64,000 nt of DNA, taken from contig JAAFJT010000003.1 in the NCBI GenBank assembly GCA_013298955.1, forward strand, positions 1 to 64,000, written 5' to 3'. Made by a program: the position numbers and the translations under genes. Below, piece by piece: positions 8,499 through 17,888 of the stretch. Origin of the DNA: Chitinophagales bacterium (GTDB taxonomy: Bacteria; Bacteroidota; Bacteroidia; Chitinophagales; Saprospiraceae). The notes beneath the pieces are model-generated. The model was not told the DNA's origin, did not search any database, and saw nothing but the letters and a program-made list of their open reading frames with translations. Every line of letters begins with the position of its first letter. The first letter of the stretch is position 1.

Positions 8499-9470
8499 TT
8501 AGACGACTAAAAGGTGCTTCAAATGCCCTTCGTCAAAATACGTTTTGATAACCGTTTGCGATTTTGAGATAAGCACATCAAGAGGAGCTTGGTCTTTGCC
8601 TAACAATTTGTAGGCTTCAGCATAAGCGGCGACATCTTTCAAAAAAGCAGTATTTTGTAAGGCTTCTTTCAAAACTTCGACTCCCAAACCACTGTCTTTA
8701 TAGCGGCTTAATTCCGCAATCATCCAACTGAGTGAAAAGAAATAATTTTTATTCAACAAAATCGGAGTTGCTACGGCTAAAGTAGTCGGCATGATATTGA
8801 AAGGCGATTTTTTAACTGCATCAGTGAGGTAGCGACTCAATGCATCAGTGGGCGGCGTTTCGGTTGCGTTAAACTGAAAAACGCCTGCTAAGGCTTGCCC
8901 ATAGATGCTCAACCACCGTATTCTTCGGCGGACTTCGTGGACTTCTTCGATGTGGGCGAAGGTGAACTTGGTGGAATAAGCAAACTCAGTGATTTTTTCC
9001 ACGTCTTTTGCGTAAAATTCAGCGATTTTTTTAAGTTCTTTATCTTCTTTACGCCAGTCGATGGACTTGAGTTGTTGTTCCATTTTCTCTAAACGCTTGC
9101 CATTTAACCAGCCTTCCTTTTCAAGCAATTGGTTCAAAACCGTTGCTTTTTCAGCCGCTTTTTCTGCTAAATATTGTTTAATGGTATTCGGAATGGTGCT
9201 TTTGGGTTCTAATTCTTTGAAAAAAGCGGCGTAGAAATCCAAAGCACCCAATGCGTCCTCAACCGCTTTATACTGCTCCTTCATTTTGGTAAAACAAGGT
9301 TCGTCATAAACCTTTTCACAAATCCGCGATGTTGCTTCGAGCATAAACATCGTTGTCCGCAAATCGTTGATATACAACCAAATGGCTGGATTAGCCTGAA
9401 GCGTCCCTTTTGAAAGTAAATCTTTCGCTTTTTGGTGATGCAGCGCATACACTTCTTTGAATAATTTCAT
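8499..9470 (-). CDS. Uncharacterised all-helical protein with CHAD-like layout
   Basis: A 323-residue soluble protein predicted to be almost entirely alpha-helical. Two stretches recall the paired helical halves of CHAD domains: INDLRTTMFMLEATSRI near residues 29-46 and the Arg-rich VHEVRRRIRWLSIYGQAL near 178-195. CHAD proteins bind polyphosphate through conserved basic residues. The resemblance here is in layout only and I would not assign that activity. A TATCTTTG -7 element lies upstream at 9516-9523 (minus strand), without a well-placed -33 box. It is transcribed divergently from typA. Confidence 0.5.
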   Translation of the reverse strand: MKLFKEVYALHHQKAKDLLSKGTLQANPAIWLYINDLRTTMFMLEATSRICEKVYDEPCFTKMKEQYKAVEDALGALDFYAAFFKELEPKSTIPNTIKQYLAEKAAEKATVLNQLLEKEGWLNGKRLEKMEQQLKSIDWRKEDKELKKIAEFYAKDVEKITEFAYSTKFTFAHIEEVHEVRRRIRWLSIYGQALAGVFQFNATETPPTDALSRYLTDAVKKSPFNIMPTTLAVATPILLNKNYFFSLSWMIAELSRYKDSGLGVEVLKEALQNTAFLKDVAAYAEAYKLLGKDQAPLDVLISKSQTVIKTYFDEGHLKHLLVV

Positions 9471-9738
9471 TTTTTATGTTTTTTAAAATATTGATTTCAA
9501 TAGGCATGTTTCATGCAAAGATAAATCAAATTTTTCAAAGCATACCTCTTAGTCACCAATTAGGGTTAAAAAATCAGAAATCTATATTACTCAATCCGAA
9601 ATCAATTTAATTTGTATCAAAGTGAGCAAATGTCGTCAAAAGGTTGTAATTTTGCAGCCGATTTTCAAAATATCTTTTTTCTTGAATTTAAGTATTTGAA
9701 AATCTTATTCTTACGAAATCGTAAAAGTATTATACTTC

Positions 9739-11550
9739 ATGCAATCTGTCAGAAATATCGCCATTATCGCGCACGTTGACCACGGCAAAACAACCCTTGT
9801 TGACAAAATGATCGCCGCTGGAAAGCTCTATAAAGAGCATGAGCAACCCGGTGAGCTCATCATGGACAGCAATGATTTAGAGCGCGAAAGGGGCATTACC
9901 ATTCTCGCAAAGAATGTTTCCATTACCTATAAAGGGGTGAAAATCAACACGATAGATACTCCTGGTCACTCCGATTTCGGAGGAGAAGTGGAACGTGTGT
10001 TAAACATGGCGGACGGCGTATTGCTGCTCGTGGATGCATTTGAGGGTCCGATGCCTCAAACTCGTTTTGTTTTACAAAAAGCATTGGAATTGGGTTTGAA
10101 ACCAATTGTGGTAGTCAATAAGGTAGATAAACCGAATTGTACGCCTGAATTGGTATATGAACAAGTCTTTGATTTGATGTTTACGTTGGACGCGACCGAA
10201 GATCAATTAGATTTTCCAGTGGTTTACGGTTCGGCGCGCAACAATTGGATGGGGGCTGAACCGCATACGCCAACAGGTGATATTAGTTATTTGCTCGACC
10301 AAATCGTGGCACACATTCCGCCGCCGAAAATCGAGGAAGGTACGCCGCAATTGATGATTACGTCCTTGGATTATTCCAATTATATTGGTCGTATTGCGAT
10401 TGGACGTTTGAAAAGAGGCAATTTGAAACCCAATATGCCCATTTCTTTGTGCAAAAAAGATGGTACGGTTCAAAAAAGTCGTATTAAAGAATTATATGTA
10501 TTTGAAGGTCTGGCGAAAGTCAAAACCGATTTAGTCGAAGCAGGTGATATTTGCGCGATTGTAGGTATTGAAGGTTTTGAAATTGGCGACACGGTTGCTG
10601 ATTACGAAAATCCAGAAGCATTGCCTGCGATTACGATTGACGAGCCAACGATGAGTATGACTTTTACCATCAATGACTCTCCGTTTTTTGGTCAAGAAGG
10701 TAAATATGTAACAAGTCGGCACGTAAAAGACCGTTTGGAAAAGGAATTGGAGAAGAATTTGGCATTGAAAGTCGTTCAAACGGATTCTGCGGATGCGTTT
10801 AAAGTCTTTGGACGAGGCGTTTTACACCTTTCGGTTTTGATTGAAACGATGCGCCGTGAAGGTTATGAGTTGCAAATTGGTCAACCACAAGTAATTATCA
10901 AAAATATTGGTGGTAAAAAATGCGAGCCTATCGAAGAATTGAATATTGACGTGCCAGAATATCATTCGGGTAAAGTGATTGACATTGTGACGCGTCGCAA
11001 AGGTCAAATGTCAAGCATGGAGCCGAAAGGAGAACGGATGTTGTTGAAATTCGAGATTCCATCTCGCGGGATTATCGGTTTGCGGAGTTTGATGTTGACG
11101 ATGACGCAAGGCGAAATTGTAATGACACACCGTTTTATTGAGTTTCAACAGCATAAAGGGGAGATTCCGGGTCGTCAAAATGGTTCGTTGATTTCTAAGG
11201 AAAATGGTCAATCCATCCCTTTCTCTATCAACAATTTGCAAGATAGAGGCTTTTTCTTCATCGAATCGGGCGAAAAAGTATATGAAGGACAAGTTATTGG
11301 TGAAAATAATCGCCCAAGTGACTTGATTGTGAACGTTACTGTGACAAAAAAATTGACAAATATGCGCGCTTCTGGCTCGGATGATAAGGTGCGATTGATT
11401 CCACCTGTGAAATTTACGTTGGAAGAAGCATTGGAATATATTGCAGAAGATGAATATGTGGAAGTTACGCCACAGTCCTTGCGGTTGCGCAAAATCCTTT
11501 TGAAAGAAAGTGAGCGTAAACGTTCTGGAAAAGTGGAAACGGCGTATTAA
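9739..11550 (+). CDS. typA: Ribosome-associated translational GTPase TypA/BipA
   Basis: A 603-residue TypA/BipA GTPase, full family length. The GTPase motifs are G1 AHVDHGKTT (residues 10-18), switch I RERGITI, G3 DTPGHSDFGGEV and G4 NKVDKP, followed by the EF-G-like domains and the TypA-specific C-terminal domain (ISKENGQSIPFSINNLQDRG). It binds the ribosome in the cytoplasm and is needed for growth under stress, including 50S assembly at low temperature. A TAATTTTG -7 element lies at 9647-9654. A strong terminator follows at 11573. Confidence 0.97.
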   Translation: MQSVRNIAIIAHVDHGKTTLVDKMIAAGKLYKEHEQPGELIMDSNDLERERGITILAKNVSITYKGVKINTIDTPGHSDFGGEVERVLNMADGVLLLVDAFEGPMPQTRFVLQKALELGLKPIVVVNKVDKPNCTPELVYEQVFDLMFTLDATEDQLDFPVVYGSARNNWMGAEPHTPTGDISYLLDQIVAHIPPPKIEEGTPQLMITSLDYSNYIGRIAIGRLKRGNLKPNMPISLCKKDGTVQKSRIKELYVFEGLAKVKTDLVEAGDICAIVGIEGFEIGDTVADYENPEALPAITIDEPTMSMTFTINDSPFFGQEGKYVTSRHVKDRLEKELEKNLALKVVQTDSADAFKVFGRGVLHLSVLIETMRREGYELQIGQPQVIIKNIGGKKCEPIEELNIDVPEYHSGKVIDIVTRRKGQMSSMEPKGERMLLKFEIPSRGIIGLRSLMLTMTQGEIVMTHRFIEFQQHKGEIPGRQNGSLISKENGQSIPFSINNLQDRGFFFIESGEKVYEGQVIGENNRPSDLIVNVTVTKKLTNMRASGSDDKVRLIPPVKFTLEEALEYIAEDEYVEVTPQSLRLRKILLKESERKRSGKVETAY

Positions 11551-11572
11551 TTTTTTGCCATCCATCTAAAAG

Positions 11573-11603
11573 AAAAGTGCGTCAATTGGCGCACTTTTTT
11601 TAT
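11573..11603 (+). terminator. Rho-independent terminator of typA
   Basis: Stem AAAAGTGCG / CGCAC with loop TCAATTGG, followed by a run of T residues, 22 nt after the typA stop. Confidence 0.85.
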
Positions 11604-11671
11604 TTGAACTTGGCTTCTTTGGATTTTGATAAATCCAAGTTTAAATTTTAATATAAGTAGTTAGCGACAAT

Positions 11672-11872
11672 AGCGAGTGGAGGGTTTTAACAGGAATTTT
11701 CGCTTTGGAAAATTCTTGAAATAGGATGCTTATAATTGGAAGGATAAAAAGGATATTTTTAGTTACAATTGGCACTTTTCAACTGAAAATATCCTTTTTA
11801 TCCTTCAAATCATAGGCATCCTATTTCAAAAATTTCCAAAGCGGAAATTCCTGTTAAAACCCTCCACTTGCT
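11672..11872. repeat. Very long palindrome, family D
   Basis: A 200-bp imperfect inverted repeat. Each arm is about 88 nt and contains, in order, AGCGAGTGGAGGGTTTTAAC, GGAATTTTCGCTTTGGAAAA, AATAGGATGCTTATAATTGG and AAGGATAAAAAGGATATTTT; the other arm is complementary with a few changes. The same arm core occurs at 24241-24490. Confidence 0.85.
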
Positions 11873-11910
11873 ATACTTCCTTAAAAATCAATTACTTATC
11901 ATCAGTTGAG

Positions 11911-12456
11911 ATGAAAATAAAATTATTTTTAGATACATCTGTCCCAAGCGCACCTTTTGATTTAACAAAGCCCATGCGCAAACATATCACGATACAATGG
12001 TTTGAAAATGAAGCCTTTAAATATGATATTTATACTTCTGAATTATCCATTCAAGAATTGCATCAATGGGGCAATACAACTAAACAATCGGGTGCATTAG
12101 CCTTATTGGAACAAGCCAATGCGAAAATATTGCCTATCACGCCTGAGATGGAACTCCTTGCGGAACAATACATCCTTCAAGGGGCACTGCCGCGTCCTGA
12201 AAAAGACGATGCACTCCATTTAGCTTGCGCAACGTTGAACGATATTCCAAACTTCGTTTCATGGGATTTCAAACACATCGTTAGTGTAAATCCTATTTTA
12301 AAAATGATTGAAATTCATCAAAAATTAAAATTGAATGTTTTGAATATCAGCACCTTAGCTCCACACGGTGGCGATAAATATGGTGTTTTTGAACCCGAAA
12401 AATTTACCAAAGAAAAACATAAAATTGAAATTTTCTTAACACAAAATAAACTTTGA
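11911..12456 (+). CDS. PIN-domain protein without a visible antitoxin
   Basis: A 181-residue PIN-fold protein. The acidic residues expected for the metal-dependent nuclease site are visible: Asp in LFLDTS (residue 8), Glu in TSELSIQEL, and the EKDDALHLACATLND and SWDFKHI blocks. VapC toxins are about 130 residues; this one has an extra 45-residue C-terminal extension. No small antitoxin frame precedes it, because the upstream 240 nt are occupied by the family D palindrome. A toxin role is therefore unsupported. A terminator follows directly. Confidence 0.65.
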   Translation: MKIKLFLDTSVPSAPFDLTKPMRKHITIQWFENEAFKYDIYTSELSIQELHQWGNTTKQSGALALLEQANAKILPITPEMELLAEQYILQGALPRPEKDDALHLACATLNDIPNFVSWDFKHIVSVNPILKMIEIHQKLKLNVLNISTLAPHGGDKYGVFEPEKFTKEKHKIEIFLTQNKL

Positions 12457-12480
12457 ATATTATTTTAGCCTTAAAACAGC

Positions 12481-12514
12481 AAAAGCACCCCATTTTTCAA
12501 TGCGGTGCTTTTTT
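12481..12514. terminator. Hairpin terminator between PIN gene and tonB
   Basis: AAAAGCACC pairs with GGTGCTTTT, followed by further T on the + strand and preceded by A on the other side, so it can serve the convergent PIN and tonB genes. Confidence 0.75.
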
Positions 12515-12525
12515 ATGTTTAGAAA

Positions 12526-13365
12526 TTAATCTAATTTGAACTTGATAGGCAATGTAAAGTTTACTTTCACCGCACGACCTTGTTGTTTTCCGGGATTCCA
12601 TTTCGGCATACTTTGAACAACCCGAACCGCTTCTTCCGTACAACCTCCCGTAACACCGCGTTTAACGCTGACATTCGTGATGTTGCCATCGGTATCGACG
12701 ATAAAACCAAGATAAACTGTCCCTTCAATACCATTTTCCCGCGCTACCGCAGGATATTTGATATTTTCGCTCAAGTATTTGAACATCGCTTTCTCTCCTT
12801 GTGGGAACGTAGGCATCTGCTCTACAATGGTAAATACCGTTTCAACTTTCGGTTCTTCTTTTTTAGGCTCAGGCGGCGGCGGTGGTGGAGGTGGAGCAAC
12901 CGCTTTTGGTGCTTCTTTGACCTCTTCTTTCGCATTTTTGTCCCCTTCCTTCGTTTCGCTGGAGATTTTAATTTCTTTCATCTCCTCTTGCTTCGGAGGT
13001 GGTTCTTCTTTCGGTACTTTCTCATCTTTTTTCACCACAGGAGGCAAAAATTTGATGGTCGGCACTTGTGGTGGCGGTGGCGGTGGCGGCGGTGGTGGTG
13101 GCGGCGGCGGTGGAGCCGCTTTGTCTAATGGCGGTGGCGGTTCCAAGTTAACCTCCGTCATGTTTACTTTTTCGACCGCTTTTGGCAATTTTTCCAAAAG
13201 TTTCGGCAAAATAAAACATAACAAGAACAATGCCGTCGCAATCAACGAAGCCTTTTTCACATGCCCCTCATACAGCCTACGCAGTAAAAATGCCCCATAT
13301 GACTTATTTCTATTTTGAAATAGAATGTCATTAAGGTCAATTTTCTTATAATCCAAGGCATCCAT
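12526..13365 (-). CDS. tonB: Energy transducer TonB with polyproline linker
   Basis: A 279-residue TonB. It has a short cytoplasmic N-terminus (DLNDILFQNRNKSYGAFLLRR, typical of Bacteroidota TonB), one transmembrane helix at about residues 38-55, a periplasmic linker with long proline runs (near residues 77-98 and again near 157-165), and the C-terminal TonB domain from about 180 (IKYPAVARENGIEGTVYLGF ... LPIKFKLD). It carries proton-motive energy from ExbB/ExbD to outer-membrane receptors. It is last in an exbB-exbD-exbD-tonB operon. A close paralogue is encoded at 24832-25668, with an almost identical C-terminal domain. Confidence 0.93.
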   Translation of the reverse strand: MDALDYKKIDLNDILFQNRNKSYGAFLLRRLYEGHVKKASLIATALFLLCFILPKLLEKLPKAVEKVNMTEVNLEPPPPLDKAAPPPPPPPPPPPPPPPQVPTIKFLPPVVKKDEKVPKEEPPPKQEEMKEIKISSETKEGDKNAKEEVKEAPKAVAPPPPPPPPEPKKEEPKVETVFTIVEQMPTFPQGEKAMFKYLSENIKYPAVARENGIEGTVYLGFIVDTDGNITNVSVKRGVTGGCTEEAVRVVQSMPKWNPGKQQGRAVKVNFTLPIKFKLD

Positions 13366-13401
13366 ATGCTGGTAAAGATTACTTGTTGTTTAAAAAAATC
13401 A

Positions 13402-13944
13402 TTATTGTTCAGACGCGCCAGCAGCTCTCATGATACCTTTGTCGTTATTGTCTGGCTCGACAATCGCATACCTTTTCGTACCTGTAATCGCCATTTCATC
13501 CAAAATGTCCACCAAATTCTTATATCTGGCTTTCGGCATGGATTTAATCAACACTACTAACTCGTCTTTATTGCCCCATTGAGCTGCGACTTCTTGCTGT
13601 CTTCTCAAAATGATAGCCCGAATGCCGTCTCTTGAAAAATCAGTTGAATCCACCACAGGCTTTTCTGGGTCTTGATACGTATAAACTTTATCGCGCTCAC
13701 CGAGTAGGACAGACAAACTTTTGGAGGCTTTCAAAGGAGGCTGTTTTTTCAAATCCTCCAATTTATCTGGCATATTCACCTCCATTGTTTTGGGCTTGTT
13801 GAAAGTTGTTGCCAACATAAAAAAGGTAATCAACAAGAAACCCAAGTCCACCATTGCAGTCAAATCAACCCGAGTTGACTGTTTTTTCGATCGCTGCCCG
13901 CCTTTCTTTTTCCCCTTGCCTTCGGGGACGTTCATTTCAGCCAT
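13402..13944 (-). CDS. exbD: Biopolymer transport protein ExbD (second copy in operon)
   Basis: A 180-residue ExbD/TolR-family protein. It has a short basic cytoplasmic N-terminus (MAEMNVPEGKGKKKGGQRSK), one transmembrane helix beginning at the conserved STRVDLTAMVDLGFLLITFF, whose Asp is the proton-path residue, and a periplasmic domain. It works with ExbB and TonB in the inner membrane. It lies between the first exbD and tonB. Its first 34 codons are mirrored by the truncated copy at 24691-24795. Confidence 0.92.
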   Translation of the reverse strand: MAEMNVPEGKGKKKGGQRSKKQSTRVDLTAMVDLGFLLITFFMLATTFNKPKTMEVNMPDKLEDLKKQPPLKASKSLSVLLGERDKVYTYQDPEKPVVDSTDFSRDGIRAIILRRQQEVAAQWGNKDELVVLIKSMPKARYKNLVDILDEMAITGTKRYAIVEPDNNDKGIMRAAGASEQ

Positions 13945-14071
13945 GGCTTCGAAACTTTTTAAAGGGTTAACAAATTACTCCGGAATAATTCACAAATCCA
14001 TTGATGCAAATCAGCGTAAGAATGGTGTGTTAAAAACATTATTAACAAATCATTAACAATTTTTCAATCGA

Positions 14072-14725
14072 TTAATGCGCACCACTATTGCCACCTGCTC
14101 CTTCTGGCGCGTTTTTCGCAGCAGTAATCAAGTTGAACTTATTGACTTTATTTTTATTGTTTTGCAAGATTTTAATCACCTTGTCAACAACTTTAAAATT
14201 ACTGTCTTTATCTGATTTGATAACGATGCGGAACGGCTCGGTTTGCACCATCTGCCCGCTACGACGCGCTAAGAAAATCAAATCTTCCAATTGACAACGA
14301 CCATTTACTGAATCGACTGGAATCCCAGGCTGTTGATATGCTTCCTTTTTGTCATTAGGCAGTTCCAAAAAACCGTTCATCGCTTCCACAGGCATTCCGA
14401 ATAAATCGGTCAATCTGAAGGCTTGTTGCGCGGTCGGAGAAAAAGTCACACCGTATTCGGTTGCGATTTGGTTAAGCCACTCCATGCGTGTTTTTTGGTC
14501 ATCCACACCCATGAAAACGTGCCCATCCTTATCGACCGTCAACGCGACGATACCTTTCTCGGGAATCGGAATTTGCGCTGTTGATTGCGGGATATCGACT
14601 GCTACTGGATCCTTCGGCTTGAACTTGGAAGTCAACATGAAGAAGGTGAGCAACAAAAAAGCTACATCACACATCGCGGTCATGTCAATTGCGGTACTTT
14701 TCCGAGGAACTTTTACTGCAGGCAT
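14072..14725 (-). CDS. exbD: Biopolymer transport protein ExbD (first copy in operon)
   Basis: A 217-residue ExbD/TolR-family protein with the same organisation: a basic N-terminus, then STAIDMTAMCDVAFLLLTFFML with the conserved Asp, then a periplasmic domain that is longer than in the downstream copy. The insertion (about residues 70-130) includes MPVEAMNGFLELPNDKK. Two different ExbD proteins in one operon are common in Bacteroidota and may form heteromers in the ExbB pentamer. Confidence 0.92.
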   Translation of the reverse strand: MPAVKVPRKSTAIDMTAMCDVAFLLLTFFMLTSKFKPKDPVAVDIPQSTAQIPIPEKGIVALTVDKDGHVFMGVDDQKTRMEWLNQIATEYGVTFSPTAQQAFRLTDLFGMPVEAMNGFLELPNDKKEAYQQPGIPVDSVNGRCQLEDLIFLARRSGQMVQTEPFRIVIKSDKDSNFKVVDKVIKILQNNKNKVNKFNLITAAKNAPEGAGGNSGAH

Positions 14726-14791
14726 TATCGCTTAATTTTGAATGAAAAAAAATTTGTTTTTCGATACAACTTGTTCAAAATCAATCACCGA

Positions 14792-15637
14792 TTAATGCTT
14801 TGATGCGAACGATTGCTCCAAACTCAAACCTGCTTCATCAATGCCATAAGTCAATTTGTCAATCTGCGTCGTAAAGTAGTTGTAGAAAATGATTGCAAAA
14901 GTAGAAGTACTGATACCTAATGCTGTATTAATCAAAGCCTCAGAGATACCTGAAGACAAAGCTACCGCATCTGGCGCACCTGCTGTTGCCATCGCTTGGA
15001 ATGACTTAATCATACCAATTACCGTTCCCAACAAACCCAACAACGTAGCTACGGATGCTACTGTTGACAAGATAACTAAGTTTTTCTCCAACATCGGCAA
15101 TTCCAAAGAAGTGGTTTCTTCAATCGACTTTTTGATAGCTACGATTTTAGAATCCTTGTCCAAAGAACCATCTTTTTCCATTTCCGCGTAAGATTTCAAA
15201 CCTTCTCTGACTACATTTGCCACAGAACCTTGTTGCTTATCGCAAGATGCAATCGCACCTGCAAGGTCGTTTTTAGCCAAAAAGCCATGAATCCCTTTCA
15301 CAAAAGTAGAAGTATTTGTTTTACCATTTGCTCTCGTAATTGTGAAAAAACGCTCAAAAATGAAAATCACAGTGGTCAACATCACCGTCAACAACACGGG
15401 TACAAGTACACCGCCTTTATAGACCGTTCCCATGTAACCAAGTGGATGACCTGTTTCTGAATTACCACCAGAAAAATTACTTGCCGCACCCATTACGAAT
15501 TTCCAAATAATGTAAGAAACTACGAATGCTGCAGGAATCACAATCAATGCCAAGTTAATACTGACATTTCCGCCGCCGCCTGCGTTAGGCTTGTTCGCTT
15601 TTGCAGGTGCCGGTGCAGGGCTGTTTGGTTTACTCAT
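14792..15637 (-). CDS. exbB: MotA/TolQ/ExbB proton channel protein
   Basis: A 281-residue ExbB with an Ala/Pro-rich cytoplasmic N-terminus, transmembrane segments near residues 30-48 and 78-95, and the conserved MotA/TolQ/ExbB block in the second half (LEKNLVILSTVASVATLLGLLGTVIGMIKSF ... SGISEALINTALGIS). It forms the pentameric channel that drives ExbD and TonB. First gene of the operon, transcribed from the long upstream gap. Confidence 0.94.
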   Translation of the reverse strand: MSKPNSPAPAPAKANKPNAGGGGNVSINLALIVIPAAFVVSYIIWKFVMGAASNFSGGNSETGHPLGYMGTVYKGGVLVPVLLTVMLTTVIFIFERFFTITRANGKTNTSTFVKGIHGFLAKNDLAGAIASCDKQQGSVANVVREGLKSYAEMEKDGSLDKDSKIVAIKKSIEETTSLELPMLEKNLVILSTVASVATLLGLLGTVIGMIKSFQAMATAGAPDAVALSSGISEALINTALGISTSTFAIIFYNYFTTQIDKLTYGIDEAGLSLEQSFASKH

Positions 15638-16430
15638 AATCCAAATTAAAATTTTGAGTTTTTAAAAAAAATTTTTTAAATGAGTTAATAATAGCTTACA
15701 AATATGCTAATTAGGTTACATCCATCGAATACGCCTTTCGGCTGCAATGATACTATTTAAAATGGAATTGATGCTTCTTTTGATTAAAAAATTTTGAAAA
15801 TTGCGTTTCTTTCCCGTTTAAATTCGGTTTCAAAAATACTACTTTTTCGTCAAAACTAATTAATAAAATTAACTGTTTATTCACATTTATTTTTTTGTTA
15901 TTTTTAAATAATTGACAATCAATTACTTAAAAATATATTTTTACTTTAAGAATTTACGGAATTTGGTAATTTCAAACGCTGCTATGGAAAAAGTTAAAAA
16001 TAAGTTAGGTTAATAAATTTTTTTCATGTACTGCTATGATATTGTTATAGCGTTGTTTTTAGGGCTGTCTTTTCGAGCTTAGGAGCGATTGACATTGCCT
16101 TTCGACGCACAAAGATAGATAAAGACTTTGATAAGGTGTACTTTTTACACGAACTAATTTGTTAATGATTTGTAAATAAAAATACATATCTAAATAGGTG
16201 CATTCGTTTGATATTAGGACACCAAATTTTTATAAAGTAACAGATGCTTTTACTAAAATGTTTGGTGCATGAAAAACATTTTTTAGATACTTTTTTAGGG
16301 TAAAATCATTGTTATCCACATTATCATTGGTTCATAGGCTTTAAATATTTGTATAAAAAGTATCCATATCGAATTGACACCAATATTATCATCTACTATT
16401 TAACCCAAGTTGCGCGGTAATGCCGCCTAC
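15638..16430. other. Long gene-free interval upstream of exbB
   Basis: About 790 bases, AT-rich, with no convincing gene. It should hold the promoter of the exbB operon. A TATTTTTG element on the minus strand (15831-15838) is a possible -7 box, but no TTTG lies at the right spacing. A TTATCCACA match to a DnaA box occurs near 16313. No tRNA or known RNA fold was recognised. Confidence 0.5.
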
Positions 16431-16448
16431 GGCGGTAAAACATTTTTT

Positions 16449-16517
16449 CAAGGTCGTGTGTGTTGTTTTTTTAATGTTGCTTCGCAACATTAAAAAAACA
16501 ACACACACACGACCTTG
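16449..16517. repeat. Perfect 32-bp-arm hairpin
   Basis: CAAGGTCGTGTGTG and the following TTG(T)7AATGTTGC stretch pair with their exact complement (apart from one extra CA in the CA run) around a 3-nt TTC loop. Shorter GCCGCC/GGCGGC inverted copies flank it at about 16431 and 16533. It lies downstream of the minus-strand lipoprotein gene. Confidence 0.85.
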
Positions 16518-16566
16518 TCTCCTTCTTTTTGGGCGGCAAAGCCGCCTACTGATGTATAAAAATTGG

Positions 16567-16610
16567 GGAAGGATGAATTTGATTTTAAAAAAAATCAAAT
16601 TCATCCTTCC
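16567..16610. terminator. Palindrome downstream of lipoprotein gene
   Basis: GGAAGGATGAATTTGATTTT pairs with its exact complement around a short A-rich loop, 22 nt past the lipoprotein stop on the minus strand. It is a likely terminator or 3' stabiliser. Confidence 0.55.
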
Positions 16611-16631
16611 TTCCTTTCTAATTCTAAAATT

Positions 16632-17390
16632 TCAATACTGCTTCCCCGTTTGAGAAAAAACTTTCATATTTAAAGTCGTATGATTGAACCTAAAATACTG
16701 CATTAATTTTTCTAATTTTTCATCCGTCCCTTCATATCTAAAAAAGAAGGTCTTGCTTGCATTAACAGGTAAGGTTAACACTTCATTAGAAACCGTAAAA
16801 TGCCCATATTGTCCATTGGTCAAGTACGTAGGTTGAGAAATCGCCTTTAAAGAATCCACAAACAAGTTTGCCCGTTGCGTTGACGCAACATCATAATTGA
16901 TGTAACCCCAAATCGTATTGGCAGGAATGCGCATTAATTGTTTAGCATCCATCTTGAAACCATGCTCTGATTGCAAATCGGCACTATAAAACCCATTTGT
17001 CACCGTCAAACTGCCGTTATTCAACACCGCATCTTTCAAATTAATGGATAATTTGTAAACACCATTTTGCAAACGCCCCAACAATAAGGTATCCGATGTT
17101 CGGGCTTTCGGTCCTGTACAATTGGTTGGAATCATAAAACTTTTCAAAGTGACCATTACTTTGGTGTCAATGATGGAAACATAATAATCCAACCGCGTAT
17201 CAGCGCAGGCTTGGGAGTCGATGGAATTGACAATCATTTGCAATTCACCCCCATTTGGACTCAATTTTTCCCATAATTGTATGTCAAATTCTTTTTTTAC
17301 TTTGACTTCTGTGCCAGAAGTAGAATCAATGTCTTTCTTGCAACCGAACAAACACAAAGTCAAAAACACTCCTGTAAAGATTTTTTTCAT
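16632..17390 (-). CDS. Uncharacterised lipoprotein
   Basis: A 252-residue lipoprotein with signal peptide MKKIFTGVFLTLCLFGC, where the lipobox LFGC places the lipidated Cys at 17, followed by KKD. The mature protein is beta-rich with repeated Thr/Asn and no motif I can assign. Charged residues right after the lipid Cys are compatible with outer-membrane or surface export in this phylum. A TATGTTTG element lies upstream at 17464-17471 (minus). It is divergent from rpsP. Confidence 0.7.
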   Translation of the reverse strand: MKKIFTGVFLTLCLFGCKKDIDSTSGTEVKVKKEFDIQLWEKLSPNGGELQMIVNSIDSQACADTRLDYYVSIIDTKVMVTLKSFMIPTNCTGPKARTSDTLLLGRLQNGVYKLSINLKDAVLNNGSLTVTNGFYSADLQSEHGFKMDAKQLMRIPANTIWGYINYDVASTQRANLFVDSLKAISQPTYLTNGQYGHFTVSNEVLTLPVNASKTFFFRYEGTDEKLEKLMQYFRFNHTTLNMKVFSQTGKQY

Positions 17391-17594
17391 AGAGAGAATA
17401 CTGCTTTAATTTTGATTAAGGAAACGTTAAAATTATCGGTATGCTGCTTTTGGAATGGTCATGCAAACATATAATTTTTTAACGACTTTGTTGAACTGGA
17501 TTTTGTTAAGTTTGAAATAATTATGATTTGAAAACACATCGCTCTCCAAAAGGGGTTTTTACTATCAAAATATACTTTGCGCACGATACTTTTA

Positions 17595-17733
17595 GGATAC
17601 AATGGGAACACGGATGACGCGGATTAGCGGATTTTCACGGATTTTTTTGAATTGAGGTTCAAAAGGAGAGCAAAATCAAAAAAAATCCGTGCAAATCCGC
17701 TCAATCTGTGTCATCCGTGTTCCCATTGTATCC
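17595..17733. repeat. Long palindrome, family A (CCGTG-AAATCCGC type)
   Basis: Arms of about 52 bp: GGATACAATGGGAACACGGA then TGACGCGGATTAGCGGATTT, mirrored as AAATCCGCTCAATCTGTGTC and its continuation. The loop is 25-30 nt. It lies in the divergent gap between the lipoprotein gene and rpsP. Relatives are at 19911, 25692, 44206-44557 and 52754. Confidence 0.85.
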
Positions 17734-17888
17734 AAAACCACCCAACGCAAAGTATAGAAACCCTCGAAAATAATTATTCATGATTTCGCTCTTTTGTTCT
17801 AAAAATAATTTACCTTTGCGCCGCGAAAACCCGATGTTCGCGGGTCGAATGAGTCGGGTATGGTTTCACCTTAATTTCAAGAAATATT

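Noticed and set aside
12758-13318. Glycine-rich frames on the strand opposite the tonB genes (also near 24897-25163)
   Set aside because: These mirror the polyproline codons of tonB and have no independent coding signs.
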